From the IMG/VR virus record IMGVR_UViG_3300017742_000042, positions 1-35,510 of that record: a stretch of 35,510 nucleotides of DNA. One strand, 5' to 3'. The DNA comes from a virus. The notes beneath the pieces were generated by a model. It saw only the letters and a list, made by a program, of their open reading frames with translations. It made no database searches and had not been told where the DNA came from. The first letter of the stretch is position 1. Every line of letters starts with the position of its first letter. The translations under genes were made by a program, and so were the position numbers. Below are positions 9,701 through 18,382 of this stretch, one piece after another.

Positions 9701-12700
9701 GCAACTCATACAACGGGTTTAATTATTCTACAGATATCGCAACGTTTGCTGGATTCAGACTTACTGATCTAATTGATGCAAGACCTAGAGTTTCACCATA
9801 TACACCAACATCTAGTTCTAGATCACCATTTGAGTTCTTTGGTAGATCGTTTAATGGTGGTCAACATAGTTCTAGAAATATTCTGGCTTCAGATGAATCT
9901 ACAACTATTGGTTTTGATTATTATCTGGGAAGAATTGATAGAGTTTATCTTGATAAGGATGGTATTTTCCAAGTAAAACAGGGTTCTCCATCTGATAATC
10001 CTGTTTTACCTATGGGTATTACTGGATCGATGAACATTTCCAATTTGTATATCCCAGCATACACTCACAGTGTACAGAATGTAGAAACAGCATTTATTCA
10101 ACATAAGAGATATCAAATGACTGATATCTCCAAGTTGGAACAGAGAATCAAGAATCTTGAATATTATACTTCTTTGAATCAACTTGAGTCTACAACGATG
10201 AATCAATTCATCCCAGACGCCAATGGTCTGAATAGATTCAGATCTGGTATCTTTGTTGATAACTTCCGTGATATTCGGAATCAAGACCTCAGTATTGGTG
10301 CTAAGAACTCTATTGATAGGTCTGAAGGTATTTTGAGACCCTCTCACTACACTACCAATAAGACTCTCATGGTCGGTAACGACACTATGTCTGGAATTGG
10401 TACTGGCACAAACTCAAATGAAGACTCTAAATTTGCCAATATTCTGGGTGAGAACACCAAGAGAACAGGTCAGATAATCACTCTTGATTATTCAGAAGAG
10501 TCATGGTTAAAACAACCATTTGCTACTCGTTCTGAAAGTGTTACTCCTTTTCTTGTTCAGTTCTGGAATGGTACAATCTCATTTGAACCAAGTGTAGATG
10601 TTTGGATTGAGGTGAATGAACTTGACGTTAAGGATGTTCTTCAGGAAGGATCCTTCAGGGGTGTCGCTGAGGCTATGAGAGCTGAAGTTACGACAAATTC
10701 TGATGGTAAGAGATCTGGTATTTCTCCTGTTATCTGGAAAGCCTGGGAAACAACTGGAGTAAACGTTAGTGTAGATCTAAGTCAGAGGGCATCTAAAAGT
10801 AAGCCATATACTTCTGAAAGACAGGGCACTAGACACGAGTTTGGTACTGTGTTTGGTGTTGGTACCCGTGAGACCCACCCTGATGTTCCCTCCAGTTTTA
10901 AAGTTACTGAAGAGCATGTTGATACTAATGTCACAACAGACCTCACAGTTGGTGTTCAACTCAACCAACAGAGAAGAGGTACTCAGACCAGTGTAACTGA
11001 ACAAATTGATACTGAATCTCTCGGTGATAGAATTGTAAATCGTGAAGTTATTCACTTCATGAGATCTCGCAACATTCAGTTTACATCTAAGAGTCTGAAA
11101 CCATTTACACAAATGTACTCATTCTTTGACAATGTAGATGTCAACAAGTATGTGATGCCTAAATTGGTCGAAGTTACTATGACATCGGGTACATTCGTAG
11201 TTGGTGAGGCCATCGGTGGTTTGATGCCATCTTCACTCTCAGAACAGTCTGTTGATGATACAAATACAAATTTTGAAGGTGCATCCCCAACAGCATCAAT
11301 CGCAGCTATTGTAGCTAGAGTCGCTGACCCAACACATAAGTATGGTCCATATAATAGACCATCTACCAAGTACGACAGAAATCCATATGATAGAGAAAAC
11401 AGACTACCAACCTCATACACTGAGTCTACGACTATTCTGAACATTGATATATCATCACTAGCTGATGAAACTAACCCAGAATATCAAGGGTATATCGCAA
11501 AGGGAATGGTTCTTCTTGGTGTCAATAGTGGAGCTAGAGCTACTGTTACTGACGTAAGATTGGTTAGTGATCGTGTCGGTACATTGATTGGTTCCTTTAG
11601 AGTTCCAGGAAATGAAGATTCGACATCTCCTAGATTTGAGACTGGTAACAATAGATTCAGAATCACCTCAAGTTCAACTAATAGTAGAGTTGAAGGTCTG
11701 GTTTCTACTTCCGCTGAGGATAACTTCTATTCACAGGGTGATATAGATGATACACAAGAAGTTACACTCTCATTGAGAAACGCTAGAGTTGAACATAATG
11801 ATAATTTCGTTGAGACTAGAAGTACAGTTGAAGGTTCAGGTTCTGATACTTCAACAGTAACCACTGGAACTTCTTCCAGATTGACTGGTGAGTATAAAGA
11901 TCCCCTTGCACAATCATTCATTGTTGATGATGAAACAGGTATCTTTGTAACATCTTTAGATCTATACTTCCAAGAAAAACCAACAGAGTTTTCAGAACCT
12001 GTTACTGTTCAAATTCGTGAAGTTGAACTGGGTACTCCTTCTCAGAAAATTATTCCATTCTCTGAAGTTCAGAAAACACCAGACGAAATTGAAGTTTCAA
12101 ATGATTGTAGTATTGTAACTAAGTTCACTTTTGAATCTCCTGTATATCTGAATGGTCAGAGAGAATATGCTATCATCATTCTCTCCAATTCCACTGAGTA
12201 TAGAGTTTGGATATCTAGACTTGGTGAGGTTGACGTTCAAACTCTTGGATCAGAGACTGATCAGATTCTGGTTACGACTCAGAGACTTCTGGGTTCATTG
12301 TTCAAGTCACAGAATGCTTCTACTTGGACACCATCTCAATATGAAGACCTCACATTTGAACTTTACAGAGCTGAGTTCCAACCAAATGGTAATATTCAAC
12401 TCTTCAACCCATCACTGGATGACAATGATAGAATCATTCCCCATAACGGTGTTGTATCGAGTTCTAGGACCATCAAAGTCGGATTTGGAACTACAACTAC
12501 AGAATCTGATCTTAAACCAGGTAATCTGGTCACACAGAGAATTACTGGGGCTACAGGTAGATTTGTAGGATACGGTGGTTCTGCTTCACAGATGAATCTA
12601 AGTATCGTGAACTCTGGTATTGGATATACCCCAAGTTCTGGTACTCTCAAATATACCGGTGTTGCTATGACATCACTCTCTGGTGATGGTATCAATGCCA

Positions 12701-14355
12701 CAGCAGATTTGACAATCACTAATGGTGTGGCAGTCGGAGCTAGTATTAATTCTGGTGGTTTTGGGTATCAGGTCGGTGATATCTTGGCACCATTAACAAT
12801 TGGTACAGGTCTCGGTGATGGTATTAAGGTTTCTATCTCAACAATTCATGGCAACAATGAACTAACACTCAATGATGTCCAAGGTGAATTTGGAACAACT
12901 GTTGGTCAAATTCTTGATTACACCAATTCCGCAGGTGTAACCACCACCTTTAACTACGACGCAAATCCAAGTGGTATGGTTCCTGAGGCACCAATTCGTG
13001 TAGTGACTAATGGTGATCATCTCAGAATTGACCAGAGAAATCATGGAATGTATTCCAATACAAACGTCGTATCTCTGAAGGATATTAGTTCTAACATTTC
13101 ACATACAACTCTTACTACAGAGTACAAATCTGACTCTACAACATCCATCGCGATTGCAAATACATCGAACTTTGGTATATTTGAACATCTTGGAATTGGA
13201 ATTACCAATCCTGGTTATATCTTGATGAATGATGAGATCATTAAGTATACTGGCATGTCTGGTAATGAATTGACTGGTATTACTAGAGGTATTGATGATA
13301 CAAACATCATTGATCATGGTGTTGATGAGATTGTTCAGAAATATGAGTTCCATGGCGTATCTCTGAGAAGAATTAATAAGGATCATCTGATGAACGCAGT
13401 CACAGAACCTAATGCATTCGATACTGACTTCTATAAAGTTAAGATCGATATGTCACAGAATGGTCTAGACAGAACTGGTTCAATTTATCCTAAATTGTAC
13501 TTCGACACTTCTGATTCTGGTGGTGGTAACAAAGCAATGGGTTCTTACAATATCCCATTCTCACAGGCAATTCCTAAGATTGAAACTATCACTCCAACCG
13601 GAACTAGTATTGATCCATCAATGAGAACAATCTCGGCTACCAGTATCTCTGGTAATGAAGGACCATTCGTTGATCAAGGATTTGAAAAGATCGCTCTTGG
13701 TCAGGTCAACTACTTTGATACTCAGAGAATGATGGCTTCGCCAACTAATGAAAATCTGTTCCTTGATGATCTTCCTGGTAATAAGTCAATGTCTATTAGT
13801 CTTGACCTAAATTCCTCTGATAGTAGGATTTCACCAGCAGTTGATGTTGATCAAATGTCTGTAACTCTAATCTCAAACAGAGTAAATGAACCAGTATCTG
13901 ATTACGCTAACGATCCTAGAGTTGACAGTGTTCTTACAGATCCTAATAAGTTTATGTACGTGACAAAACCAGTCATTCTTGCAAACCCAGGAACTTCTAT
14001 TCAAGTTTACCTTGACGCATTCTTGACTAAAGATTCTGACATCAGAGTATTCTTTGCTATCGATCAGGAAGGACCAGCTAAAGATGTAATCTTCACACCA
14101 TTCCCTGGTTCCAACAACTTCGCATCCAATGGATCTGTTATCAACTTTAATAGTAGTAACGGAGCTCCCGATCAACCAATCACGAAGAGTGATTCATTGA
14201 ATCAAGATCCTAGTATCAGCATGTATAGAGAGTACAAATTCTCCATAGATAATCTACCAGCATTTGGTTCATTTAGAATTAAACTGATTGGTACATCAAC
14301 CAATCAAGCAAGTCCACCAATGATTAGGAACTTTAGAACCCTTGGATTAGCATGA
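6733..14355 (+). CDS. giant baseplate/fibre-network structural protein (DUF4815-like N-terminus)
   Basis: At 2540 residues this is the largest gene in the window. The N-terminus (ETNLNVAPYFDDFDP, then FKPAYPIQARELNNLQSILQ) resembles the DUF4815-type start of large tail/baseplate proteins in myoviruses. The rest is mostly beta-rich. It includes several GE-x-I-x-G-x-x-SGA-type segments (for example IIVGEEVIGSISGARG), a coiled-coil-like stretch near 1130-1160 (SKLEQRIKNLEYYTSLNQLE), GxGY modules at ~1962-1965 and ~2008-2012, and near 2130-2190 a module shared with the C-terminus of gp15. Its place immediately after gp8 and before the neck genes corresponds to the T4 gene 9-12/wac region, none of which is otherwise recognisable here. 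It may therefore replace several T4 baseplate or fibre-attachment proteins. Baseplate location is fairly safe; exact homology to gp7, gp10 or others is not established. Confidence 0.75.
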   Translation: MPQETNLNVAPYFDDFDPQSNYYKVLFKPAYPIQARELNNLQSILQNQIEDMGTHFFKEGAKVIPGQLTYLPNFYAVQIESEFLGIPVSLYLDQLVGKKITGADSGVTAEVVTYITDQESNTGNFTLYVDYHDSSSTDNSTRTFFDNENLITTDNITFETTFIAAGEGLARTLTENANSVGSAFALGEGVYFLRGCFVDVQDQILILDQYTNKPSYRIGLVITENLISSDIDPSLNDNAKNFTNYTAPGADRLEIRAVLGKKDRFDYNDQNFVQLAEVNNGILREINTSTDYNMLGEELAKRTFDESGHYYVKQFVTTVKESLNNGIGNRGIYNPNQTTSSGQKPSEDLMVYKISPGKAYVKGYPIDIVGPTFLDVPKARTTKNLKNQSVNFGFGPSFSVNNVTGSPFIGFNNTNFLSLRSNRVGSATTDSAGKEIGVARVYDFALESGSYEISQKSLNQWDLSLFDIQTYNDFEVNENVTLTIPCFIEGESSGATGYLRYPVSVGTGFTAYNINGNFSLGERLKFNGEDFGQRTVIDSKKFETSDVQSVYGIVGSAGTFTADLIPQTAGVIGIASISTGHYDGSPLGIATISGPGGPFPGIVTTGNLIKYSNSGLNVQSFGRVTNVSTNSFEIVGVQTVTGFVDGRLPSEDLSVTDLEVIESRTQLHSKSSGNIADNNSLFSALPKKFISNVDLTDSTLIIRKQFDVVIADNSTGSINSDPGEVFLPYDEERYSLISDAGQIQILSSDRFTFAAGSNQITISGLDNDGPAKLICTLRKTNVTPKVKIKKVSSTVIIDKSSNSGSGIGATTLNDGLTYGSFPYGTRVQDRNICLNVPDVNMVYGIFQGEGSNDPVAPSMVLGSMDGPTNTTNDIIVGEEVIGSISGARGLYITRLTDTNIEFIFENQTPFEPGEVINFQDSGVSAVATKISMGSKNITSSFDSKSGQRKTIYDFSRIQRREGASIPTNKIKVYFMSAEYDSADTGDITICNSYNGFNYSTDIATFAGFRLTDLIDARPRVSPYTPTSSSRSPFEFFGRSFNGGQHSSRNILASDESTTIGFDYYLGRIDRVYLDKDGIFQVKQGSPSDNPVLPMGITGSMNISNLYIPAYTHSVQNVETAFIQHKRYQMTDISKLEQRIKNLEYYTSLNQLESTTMNQFIPDANGLNRFRSGIFVDNFRDIRNQDLSIGAKNSIDRSEGILRPSHYTTNKTLMVGNDTMSGIGTGTNSNEDSKFANILGENTKRTGQIITLDYSEESWLKQPFATRSESVTPFLVQFWNGTISFEPSVDVWIEVNELDVKDVLQEGSFRGVAEAMRAEVTTNSDGKRSGISPVIWKAWETTGVNVSVDLSQRASKSKPYTSERQGTRHEFGTVFGVGTRETHPDVPSSFKVTEEHVDTNVTTDLTVGVQLNQQRRGTQTSVTEQIDTESLGDRIVNREVIHFMRSRNIQFTSKSLKPFTQMYSFFDNVDVNKYVMPKLVEVTMTSGTFVVGEAIGGLMPSSLSEQSVDDTNTNFEGASPTASIAAIVARVADPTHKYGPYNRPSTKYDRNPYDRENRLPTSYTESTTILNIDISSLADETNPEYQGYIAKGMVLLGVNSGARATVTDVRLVSDRVGTLIGSFRVPGNEDSTSPRFETGNNRFRITSSSTNSRVEGLVSTSAEDNFYSQGDIDDTQEVTLSLRNARVEHNDNFVETRSTVEGSGSDTSTVTTGTSSRLTGEYKDPLAQSFIVDDETGIFVTSLDLYFQEKPTEFSEPVTVQIREVELGTPSQKIIPFSEVQKTPDEIEVSNDCSIVTKFTFESPVYLNGQREYAIIILSNSTEYRVWISRLGEVDVQTLGSETDQILVTTQRLLGSLFKSQNASTWTPSQYEDLTFELYRAEFQPNGNIQLFNPSLDDNDRIIPHNGVVSSSRTIKVGFGTTTTESDLKPGNLVTQRITGATGRFVGYGGSASQMNLSIVNSGIGYTPSSGTLKYTGVAMTSLSGDGINATADLTITNGVAVGASINSGGFGYQVGDILAPLTIGTGLGDGIKVSISTIHGNNELTLNDVQGEFGTTVGQILDYTNSAGVTTTFNYDANPSGMVPEAPIRVVTNGDHLRIDQRNHGMYSNTNVVSLKDISSNISHTTLTTEYKSDSTTSIAIANTSNFGIFEHLGIGITNPGYILMNDEIIKYTGMSGNELTGITRGIDDTNIIDHGVDEIVQKYEFHGVSLRRINKDHLMNAVTEPNAFDTDFYKVKIDMSQNGLDRTGSIYPKLYFDTSDSGGGNKAMGSYNIPFSQAIPKIETITPTGTSIDPSMRTISATSISGNEGPFVDQGFEKIALGQVNYFDTQRMMASPTNENLFLDDLPGNKSMSISLDLNSSDSRISPAVDVDQMSVTLISNRVNEPVSDYANDPRVDSVLTDPNKFMYVTKPVILANPGTSIQVYLDAFLTKDSDIRVFFAIDQEGPAKDVIFTPFPGSNNFASNGSVINFNSSNGAPDQPITKSDSLNQDPSISMYREYKFSIDNLPAFGSFRIKLIGTSTNQASPPMIRNFRTLGLA

Positions 14356-14555
14356 CACATATTCCAGTTGAAGGCCATCCGGGTCTATATCGTGATTCTG
14401 AAACAGGAGCTATTATCAACAATAGATCTAATGACTATCAAACCTATATGAACAATCGAAAGAAACTCCTCTCCGAAAAGGAGAGGATTGATAAACTTGA
14501 ATTAGACATTGGTGATATCAAACGTATGTTACAAGTATTAACTAATGGCAAATAA
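14352..14555 (+). CDS. small coiled-coil protein, probably virion-associated
   Basis: A 67-residue protein whose ATG overlaps the stop of the giant gene (ATGA). The N-terminal segment (VEGHPGLYRDSETGAIINN) followed by a heptad-like helix (KERIDKLELDIGDIKRMLQVL) is an arrangement I recall from small conserved proteins next to neck genes in T4-like phages. The function is unknown; it may be a small trimerising or bridging factor. It overlaps the next gene by 11 bases. The codons for residues ~39-45 form a strong GC-rich hairpin at the RNA level (14467-14487), described separately. Confidence 0.65.
   Translation: MTHIPVEGHPGLYRDSETGAIINNRSNDYQTYMNNRKKLLSEKERIDKLELDIGDIKRMLQVLTNGK
14467..14487 (+). 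other. GC-rich perfect hairpin inside a coding region
   Basis: TCCTCTCC, a GAAAA loop and GGAGAGGA form a perfect 8-bp stem inside the 67-codon gene, 57 bases before the next start codon. The right arm contains AAGGAG, a strong ribosome-binding-like sequence that would be hidden in the stem. The codons used (CTC CTC TCC, AGG) are unusual for these genes, where AGA and T-ending codons dominate. Confidence 0.5.
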
Positions 14556-14934
14556 TACAATTACTTTTAACCCTGACTCTAATGCTTCAGCGTATGGAGT
14601 CAATTTGGTTATCAATACTAGGTCTGATTTTAGTTCAACTTTCAAAGTTGTTAATCAGGACAAATCTAACTTTAACTTTACTAGTTGGACAGCCTCATCT
14701 CAGATGGCTAAGTCTGTATCCATAGGATCTAGTATGTCTCCTGCTGGTACATTTGTTGTTGGATTTACTAGTTCGATTAATGGTGAATTTGAGATCTCTA
14801 TGAATAAAACTAATACTGATAAATTAAAACCAGGTAGATACGTTTGGGATATTCTTGTAGGTTCTGGAACGACTGTGTATAGATTAGCTGAGGGTAATGT
14901 CACTGTGGTGTCAGGGATCTCAGCAGCTATCTAA
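14545..14934 (+). CDS. beta-sandwich virion protein, function unknown
   Basis: A 129-residue protein overlapping the upstream gene by 11 bases. The pattern is that of an Ig-like or BppU-N-like phage structural domain: alternating hydrophobic strands, an FEISMNKTNTDKLKPGRYVWDI segment in its second half, then a strand rich in small residues (VYRLAEGNVTVV) at the end. Such domains are common in baseplate and fibre proteins as attachment pieces. Position between the baseplate gene and gp13 is consistent with a small baseplate, collar or whisker component. The specific role is not determinable. The stop codon lies inside a CTAAATA late promoter for gp13. Confidence 0.6.
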   Translation: MANNTITFNPDSNASAYGVNLVINTRSDFSSTFKVVNQDKSNFNFTSWTASSQMAKSVSIGSSMSPAGTFVVGFTSSINGEFEISMNKTNTDKLKPGRYVWDILVGSGTTVYRLAEGNVTVVSGISAAI

Positions 14935-14937
14935 ATA
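14931..14937 (+). promoter_or_regulatory. putative late promoter (CTAAATA) for gp13
   Basis: CTAAATA, the form described for T4-like cyanophage late promoters, lies 22 bases before the gp13 ATG and contains the stop codon of the previous gene (TAA 14932-14934). A second TATAAAT at 14954-14960 overlaps the gp13 start codon itself; it is too close to give a normal leader, so the first site is preferred. Confidence 0.55.
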
Positions 14938-14958
14938 GTAAAAAGTTATAGTATATAA

Positions 14959-15822
14959 ATGGCGAAGCCCTCCTCTAGACAAGAATTGATAGACTACTGT
15001 CTGAGACAGTTGGGTGCTCCTGTAGTTGAAATTAATGTTGCCGAAGAGCAGGTCCACGACCTATTGGACGATGCAATTCAATTATTTCAAGAAAGACATT
15101 TTGATGGGGTAATTCAAACTTACCTGAAATATGAGATAACTCAAGATGATTTAGATAGAGCTAAAGCTGTACCAACTGGTGCTCCTAGTGGAAGGGGTAA
15201 TGTCGGTATGGCTGTGACAACAGCTTCTGCTAATATGGCGGGAACACCAACGACATTTACATATCAAGAGAATAGCAATTATATTCAAATACCTAATGAT
15301 GTTATTGGTATCAATAAAGTGTACCAATGGGATGCCTTGATGGGTCTGGATACCAAGAACATGTTTAGTTTGAAGTATCAGATGTTTCTGAATGATGTTC
15401 ACTATTGGGGAACACAGGATATCCTATCCTACTCAATGTCAATGTCCTATCTTGAGACATTGAACTTCTTGTTGAATACTCATAAACAGATTAGATTTAA
15501 TCAAAGACAAAATAGAATGTATCTGGATGTTGCTTATAGCGATCTAAATGTTGGTGATTATCTGGTTATTGATTGTTGGAAAGCATTGAATCCAGCCGAA
15601 GCTACTGATGTTTTTAATGATGTATTTTTGAAAAAGTATCTAACATCTCTGATTAAGAAACAGTGGGGTCAGAACTTGATTAAGTTCCAAGGTGTCAAAC
15701 TACCTGGTGGTATTGAGTTCAATGGAAGACAGATCTATGATGATGCTCAGTCTGAACTTGATAAGATCGAAGATAAGATGATGTCTACATATGAAATTCC
15801 ACCTCTTGATCTTATCGGGTAA
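14959..15822 (+). CDS. gp13: neck protein gp13 (head completion)
   Basis: A 287-residue protein, close to the 309 of T4 gp13. The N-terminal segment (RQELIDYCLRQLGAPVVEI, then EEQVHDLLDDAIQLFQERHFDGV) aligns by eye with the T4 gp13 start (LKDVILRRLGAPIINVEL, then YGEYHFDGV). gp13 assembles with gp14 into the neck that closes the DNA-filled head and joins it to the tail. It is followed after 5 bases by gp14, as in T4. Unlike gp14 it has no obvious repeat insertion. Confidence 0.93.
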   Translation: MAKPSSRQELIDYCLRQLGAPVVEINVAEEQVHDLLDDAIQLFQERHFDGVIQTYLKYEITQDDLDRAKAVPTGAPSGRGNVGMAVTTASANMAGTPTTFTYQENSNYIQIPNDVIGINKVYQWDALMGLDTKNMFSLKYQMFLNDVHYWGTQDILSYSMSMSYLETLNFLLNTHKQIRFNQRQNRMYLDVAYSDLNVGDYLVIDCWKALNPAEATDVFNDVFLKKYLTSLIKKQWGQNLIKFQGVKLPGGIEFNGRQIYDDAQSELDKIEDKMMSTYEIPPLDLIG

Positions 15823-15827
15823 GATTA

Positions 15828-18374
15828 ATGCTTAATCCATATTTTCTCAACGGTTCTAAAAACGAACAGAGTCTAATACAGAGTCTGGTAAACGAACAGC
15901 TCAAAATGTATGGGGTAGAAGTATACTACCTCCCAAGACAATATGCAACTGAAAAGACGATAATCAAGGAGGTTATTGAATCGAAATTTGAGAATGCTTA
16001 TCCACTTGAGGCATATGTGGATAGTTATGAAGGATTTGGTGGTCAGGGAACACTCTTATCTAAGTTTGGTATTCAAGAGAAAGATGACTTGACATTGGTT
16101 ATCTCAAAGGAAAGATATCAAGAATATATTTCACCCTTCATGAAAGATATTCCAGGTATGAAGGGTGTCACACACAGACCAAGAGAGGGTGATCTAGTAT
16201 GGTTTCCACTTGGTGATAAACTTTTTGAAATCAAATATGTCGAACATGAACAACCATTCTATCAATTAGAAAAGAACTACGTCTATCAATTAAAACTTGA
16301 ACTCTTCAGATATGAGGATGAGGTTATTGATACTGGTATTGAAGATATTGATGATGAAATTACAGATATCAACACTGGTTACACTCAAACTCTTACTGTT
16401 ATCGGTGTCGCGTCTACTGCTTTGGCAACAGCTACTCTCTGTAGTGGTGGATCTGTAAATGACATCTCCATTATTGATATGGGTAACAATTATAGTATTG
16501 CACCTGTTGTGGCATTTAGTTCTGCTCCATCTGGTGGGGTGACCGCTACTGGCATTGCAACTATTACTAATGAATTTATTGGTTGTAATGGTACACCAGT
16601 TGGAAAAGTTTCTAGCATTTATATCACTAATTCTGGATGTGGATACACTGTTGCACCTTGGATCACATTAACAACACCAAATGGAGAAACCGGCGTGGGT
16701 GCGGCAGCTACATCAGGCATCAGCACAACAGGTTCTGTTCAGTTTGTCACAGTAACACTTGGTGGTAGTGGTTACATTGATCTTCCATCAGTTGGTATCT
16801 CCACACCAAAACATGTAGGAGCAGCTGCCACATCGATTTTAGATACTCCGTCACAAGTGGGAGCTGGTGTGAGTGTCATATCTGCACCTATCAGTATTGG
16901 ATCTTCGTCTTATCTGTTCCCATATGGAACAACTGGTGGTGTCTATTATAAGACGGCTCCAACTGTCACGTTTGATCCCCCAACTGGAACTGGAAGCGGG
17001 GCTCTTGGTTCCGCTACCATTGACGACTTCGGTCTATATGGAGGAACGGTACAAAGTCTTGCAATAACTACAGAAGGTAAGTTCTATACTTCACCTCCAA
17101 CAGTAACAATTAATCATCCTGGGTTCTCATTTGTTTCAGCTTCAATAGGTATCGCTGGTTCTTCTATTGATTCAGGTTCAGTTGCATTTACAACTACAGG
17201 AAGATCATACACGACAGCACCAACTGTTGCTATCACCACTTCTGGTTACATGGATGCACCAATAGTACAAGCTGTTGGTATCGCTACGATTCACCCAATA
17301 ACAGGTATTGTTACTGCAATTTCCTTCAATCCAGTAGACCCATGGGCAGTTGGAACATCAGCAACTGTTGGTGCTGGTTATACTGTTGTACCTAATATTA
17401 GTTTTAGTGGTAATCCCTCACCAGTTCAAGCTACAGCAACAGCTACAATATCCATCGCTGGTACAGTCACATCACTCTCCATTGGTAATAGTGGATTTGG
17501 TTATCAATCCACTCCTAACGTTTCTATTACTGCACCAACTGGTGTAACCACACAGTTCACAGCAACTGGTATTTCTACAATCAGATTTGACTCAATCAAA
17601 ACAACTGGTACTATTGGTATTTCTACTACAACAATTACTAATATTAATACCACAAATATGGTTGTTGGGGATAGAATCAGAATAGGAACTGGATATAGTG
17701 AGTACTACAATCCAAATATTCAAGTATTCCCAGATATCACATTTGTAACTGGTATCGGAGTTTCCACTCTGACAATTAGTAAAACAACCACTAACACTGG
17801 AATCAGAACAGCTATCGTTGAAGTTGGTATTCAGAACTGTGGTATTGTTACTGGTATTGATGTAACTTATGGTGGTGGTGGATACCTACTCCCGCCAACA
17901 ATCACCATCACTAATGACACTGGTGAGAAAAATTATGTTGATCAAGTTCTTGGTGTAACTACAGCAACAGCTGGTTCCATCGTTGGTGCTTCGAGTACAG
18001 TAGAGTCAGTGTACATTATCAATAGTGGATCACAATATGTTCTCACACCAGAGGTTGTGATTGGTGGTATTGGAAATACTAATAGTGGATCTGGATCATT
18101 CACATTCAATGAGATTGTAGTTGGTTCTCAATCTGGAACTCAAGCTAGAGTTAAAAACTGGAATTCTACAATAAACAATTTGGAAATTTCTATTGTTACC
18201 GGTAACTTTGTTGTTGGTGAAAGAATTGTTGGTCAAGATTCTGGAGCATCATATATGATTAGTGCAGTCAATAAAGATGACTTAGTTGATACATTTGCTG
18301 AGAACGACACATTCCAATCTGAGGGTAATAAAATCATAGACTTTAGTTCTGAGAACCCCTTTGGGATGCCTTAA
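15828..18374 (+). CDS. gp14: neck protein gp14 with very large beta-repeat insertion
   Basis: At 848 residues this is more than three times T4 gp14 (256). Residues 1-~185 carry the conserved body: LNPYFLNGS, MYGVEVYYLPRQYATEKTI, AYVDSYEGFGGQGTLLSKFG, REGDLVWFPLGDKLFEI and EHEQPFYQLEKN all match T4 gp14 segments. The last ~30 residues (FQSEGNKIIDFSSENPFGMP) correspond to the T4 C-terminus. Between them, about residues 190-810 are a Gly/Thr/Ser-rich insertion with around ten GxGYxxxPxVxI-type repeats and, near its end, a GE-x-I-x-G-x-DSGAS module. With gp13 it forms the neck. The insertion may project as collar or whisker-like decoration, which is an inference. The long Ser/Thr/Gly stretch is in frame with no break. 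Confidence 0.92.
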   Translation: MLNPYFLNGSKNEQSLIQSLVNEQLKMYGVEVYYLPRQYATEKTIIKEVIESKFENAYPLEAYVDSYEGFGGQGTLLSKFGIQEKDDLTLVISKERYQEYISPFMKDIPGMKGVTHRPREGDLVWFPLGDKLFEIKYVEHEQPFYQLEKNYVYQLKLELFRYEDEVIDTGIEDIDDEITDINTGYTQTLTVIGVASTALATATLCSGGSVNDISIIDMGNNYSIAPVVAFSSAPSGGVTATGIATITNEFIGCNGTPVGKVSSIYITNSGCGYTVAPWITLTTPNGETGVGAAATSGISTTGSVQFVTVTLGGSGYIDLPSVGISTPKHVGAAATSILDTPSQVGAGVSVISAPISIGSSSYLFPYGTTGGVYYKTAPTVTFDPPTGTGSGALGSATIDDFGLYGGTVQSLAITTEGKFYTSPPTVTINHPGFSFVSASIGIAGSSIDSGSVAFTTTGRSYTTAPTVAITTSGYMDAPIVQAVGIATIHPITGIVTAISFNPVDPWAVGTSATVGAGYTVVPNISFSGNPSPVQATATATISIAGTVTSLSIGNSGFGYQSTPNVSITAPTGVTTQFTATGISTIRFDSIKTTGTIGISTTTITNINTTNMVVGDRIRIGTGYSEYYNPNIQVFPDITFVTGIGVSTLTISKTTTNTGIRTAIVEVGIQNCGIVTGIDVTYGGGGYLLPPTITITNDTGEKNYVDQVLGVTTATAGSIVGASSTVESVYIINSGSQYVLTPEVVIGGIGNTNSGSGSFTFNEIVVGSQSGTQARVKNWNSTINNLEISIVTGNFVVGERIVGQDSGASYMISAVNKDDLVDTFAENDTFQSEGNKIIDFSSENPFGMP
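16440..18075 (+). repeat. tandem degenerate GxGY-type beta repeats within gp14
   Basis: About ten degenerate copies of a pattern like [strand]-G-x-G-Y-x-x-x-P-x-V-x-[I/F]. Examples are NSGCGYTVAPWITLTTP, LGGSGYIDLPSVGIST, TEGKFYTSPPTVTINHP, NSGFGYQSTPNVSITAPTG, GGGGYLLPPTITITNDTG and NSGSQYVLTPEVVIGG. Spacing is irregular (roughly 40-70 residues). The repeats are seen at protein level; the DNA is not a simple tandem repeat, so they are old or exchanged rather than freshly duplicated. Confidence 0.75.
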
Positions 18375-18375
18375 T

Positions 18376-18382
18376 CTAAATA
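18376..18382 (+). promoter_or_regulatory. putative late promoter (CTAAATA) for gp15
   Basis: CTAAATA begins two bases after the gp14 stop and 29 bases before the gp15 ATG. There is no clear ribosome-binding sequence in the rest of the gap (an A-rich stretch followed by cactagactg). Confidence 0.55.

Noticed and set aside
10006-11444. Long open frames on the minus strand inside the giant gene
   Set aside because: They are shadows of a strongly supported gene on the other strand, with no ribosome-binding sites, no family resemblance and no neighbours in that orientation.
16440-18075. CRISPR-like or simple DNA tandem repeat in gp14
   Set aside because: Repetition is at protein level with irregular spacing and no conserved DNA repeat units.
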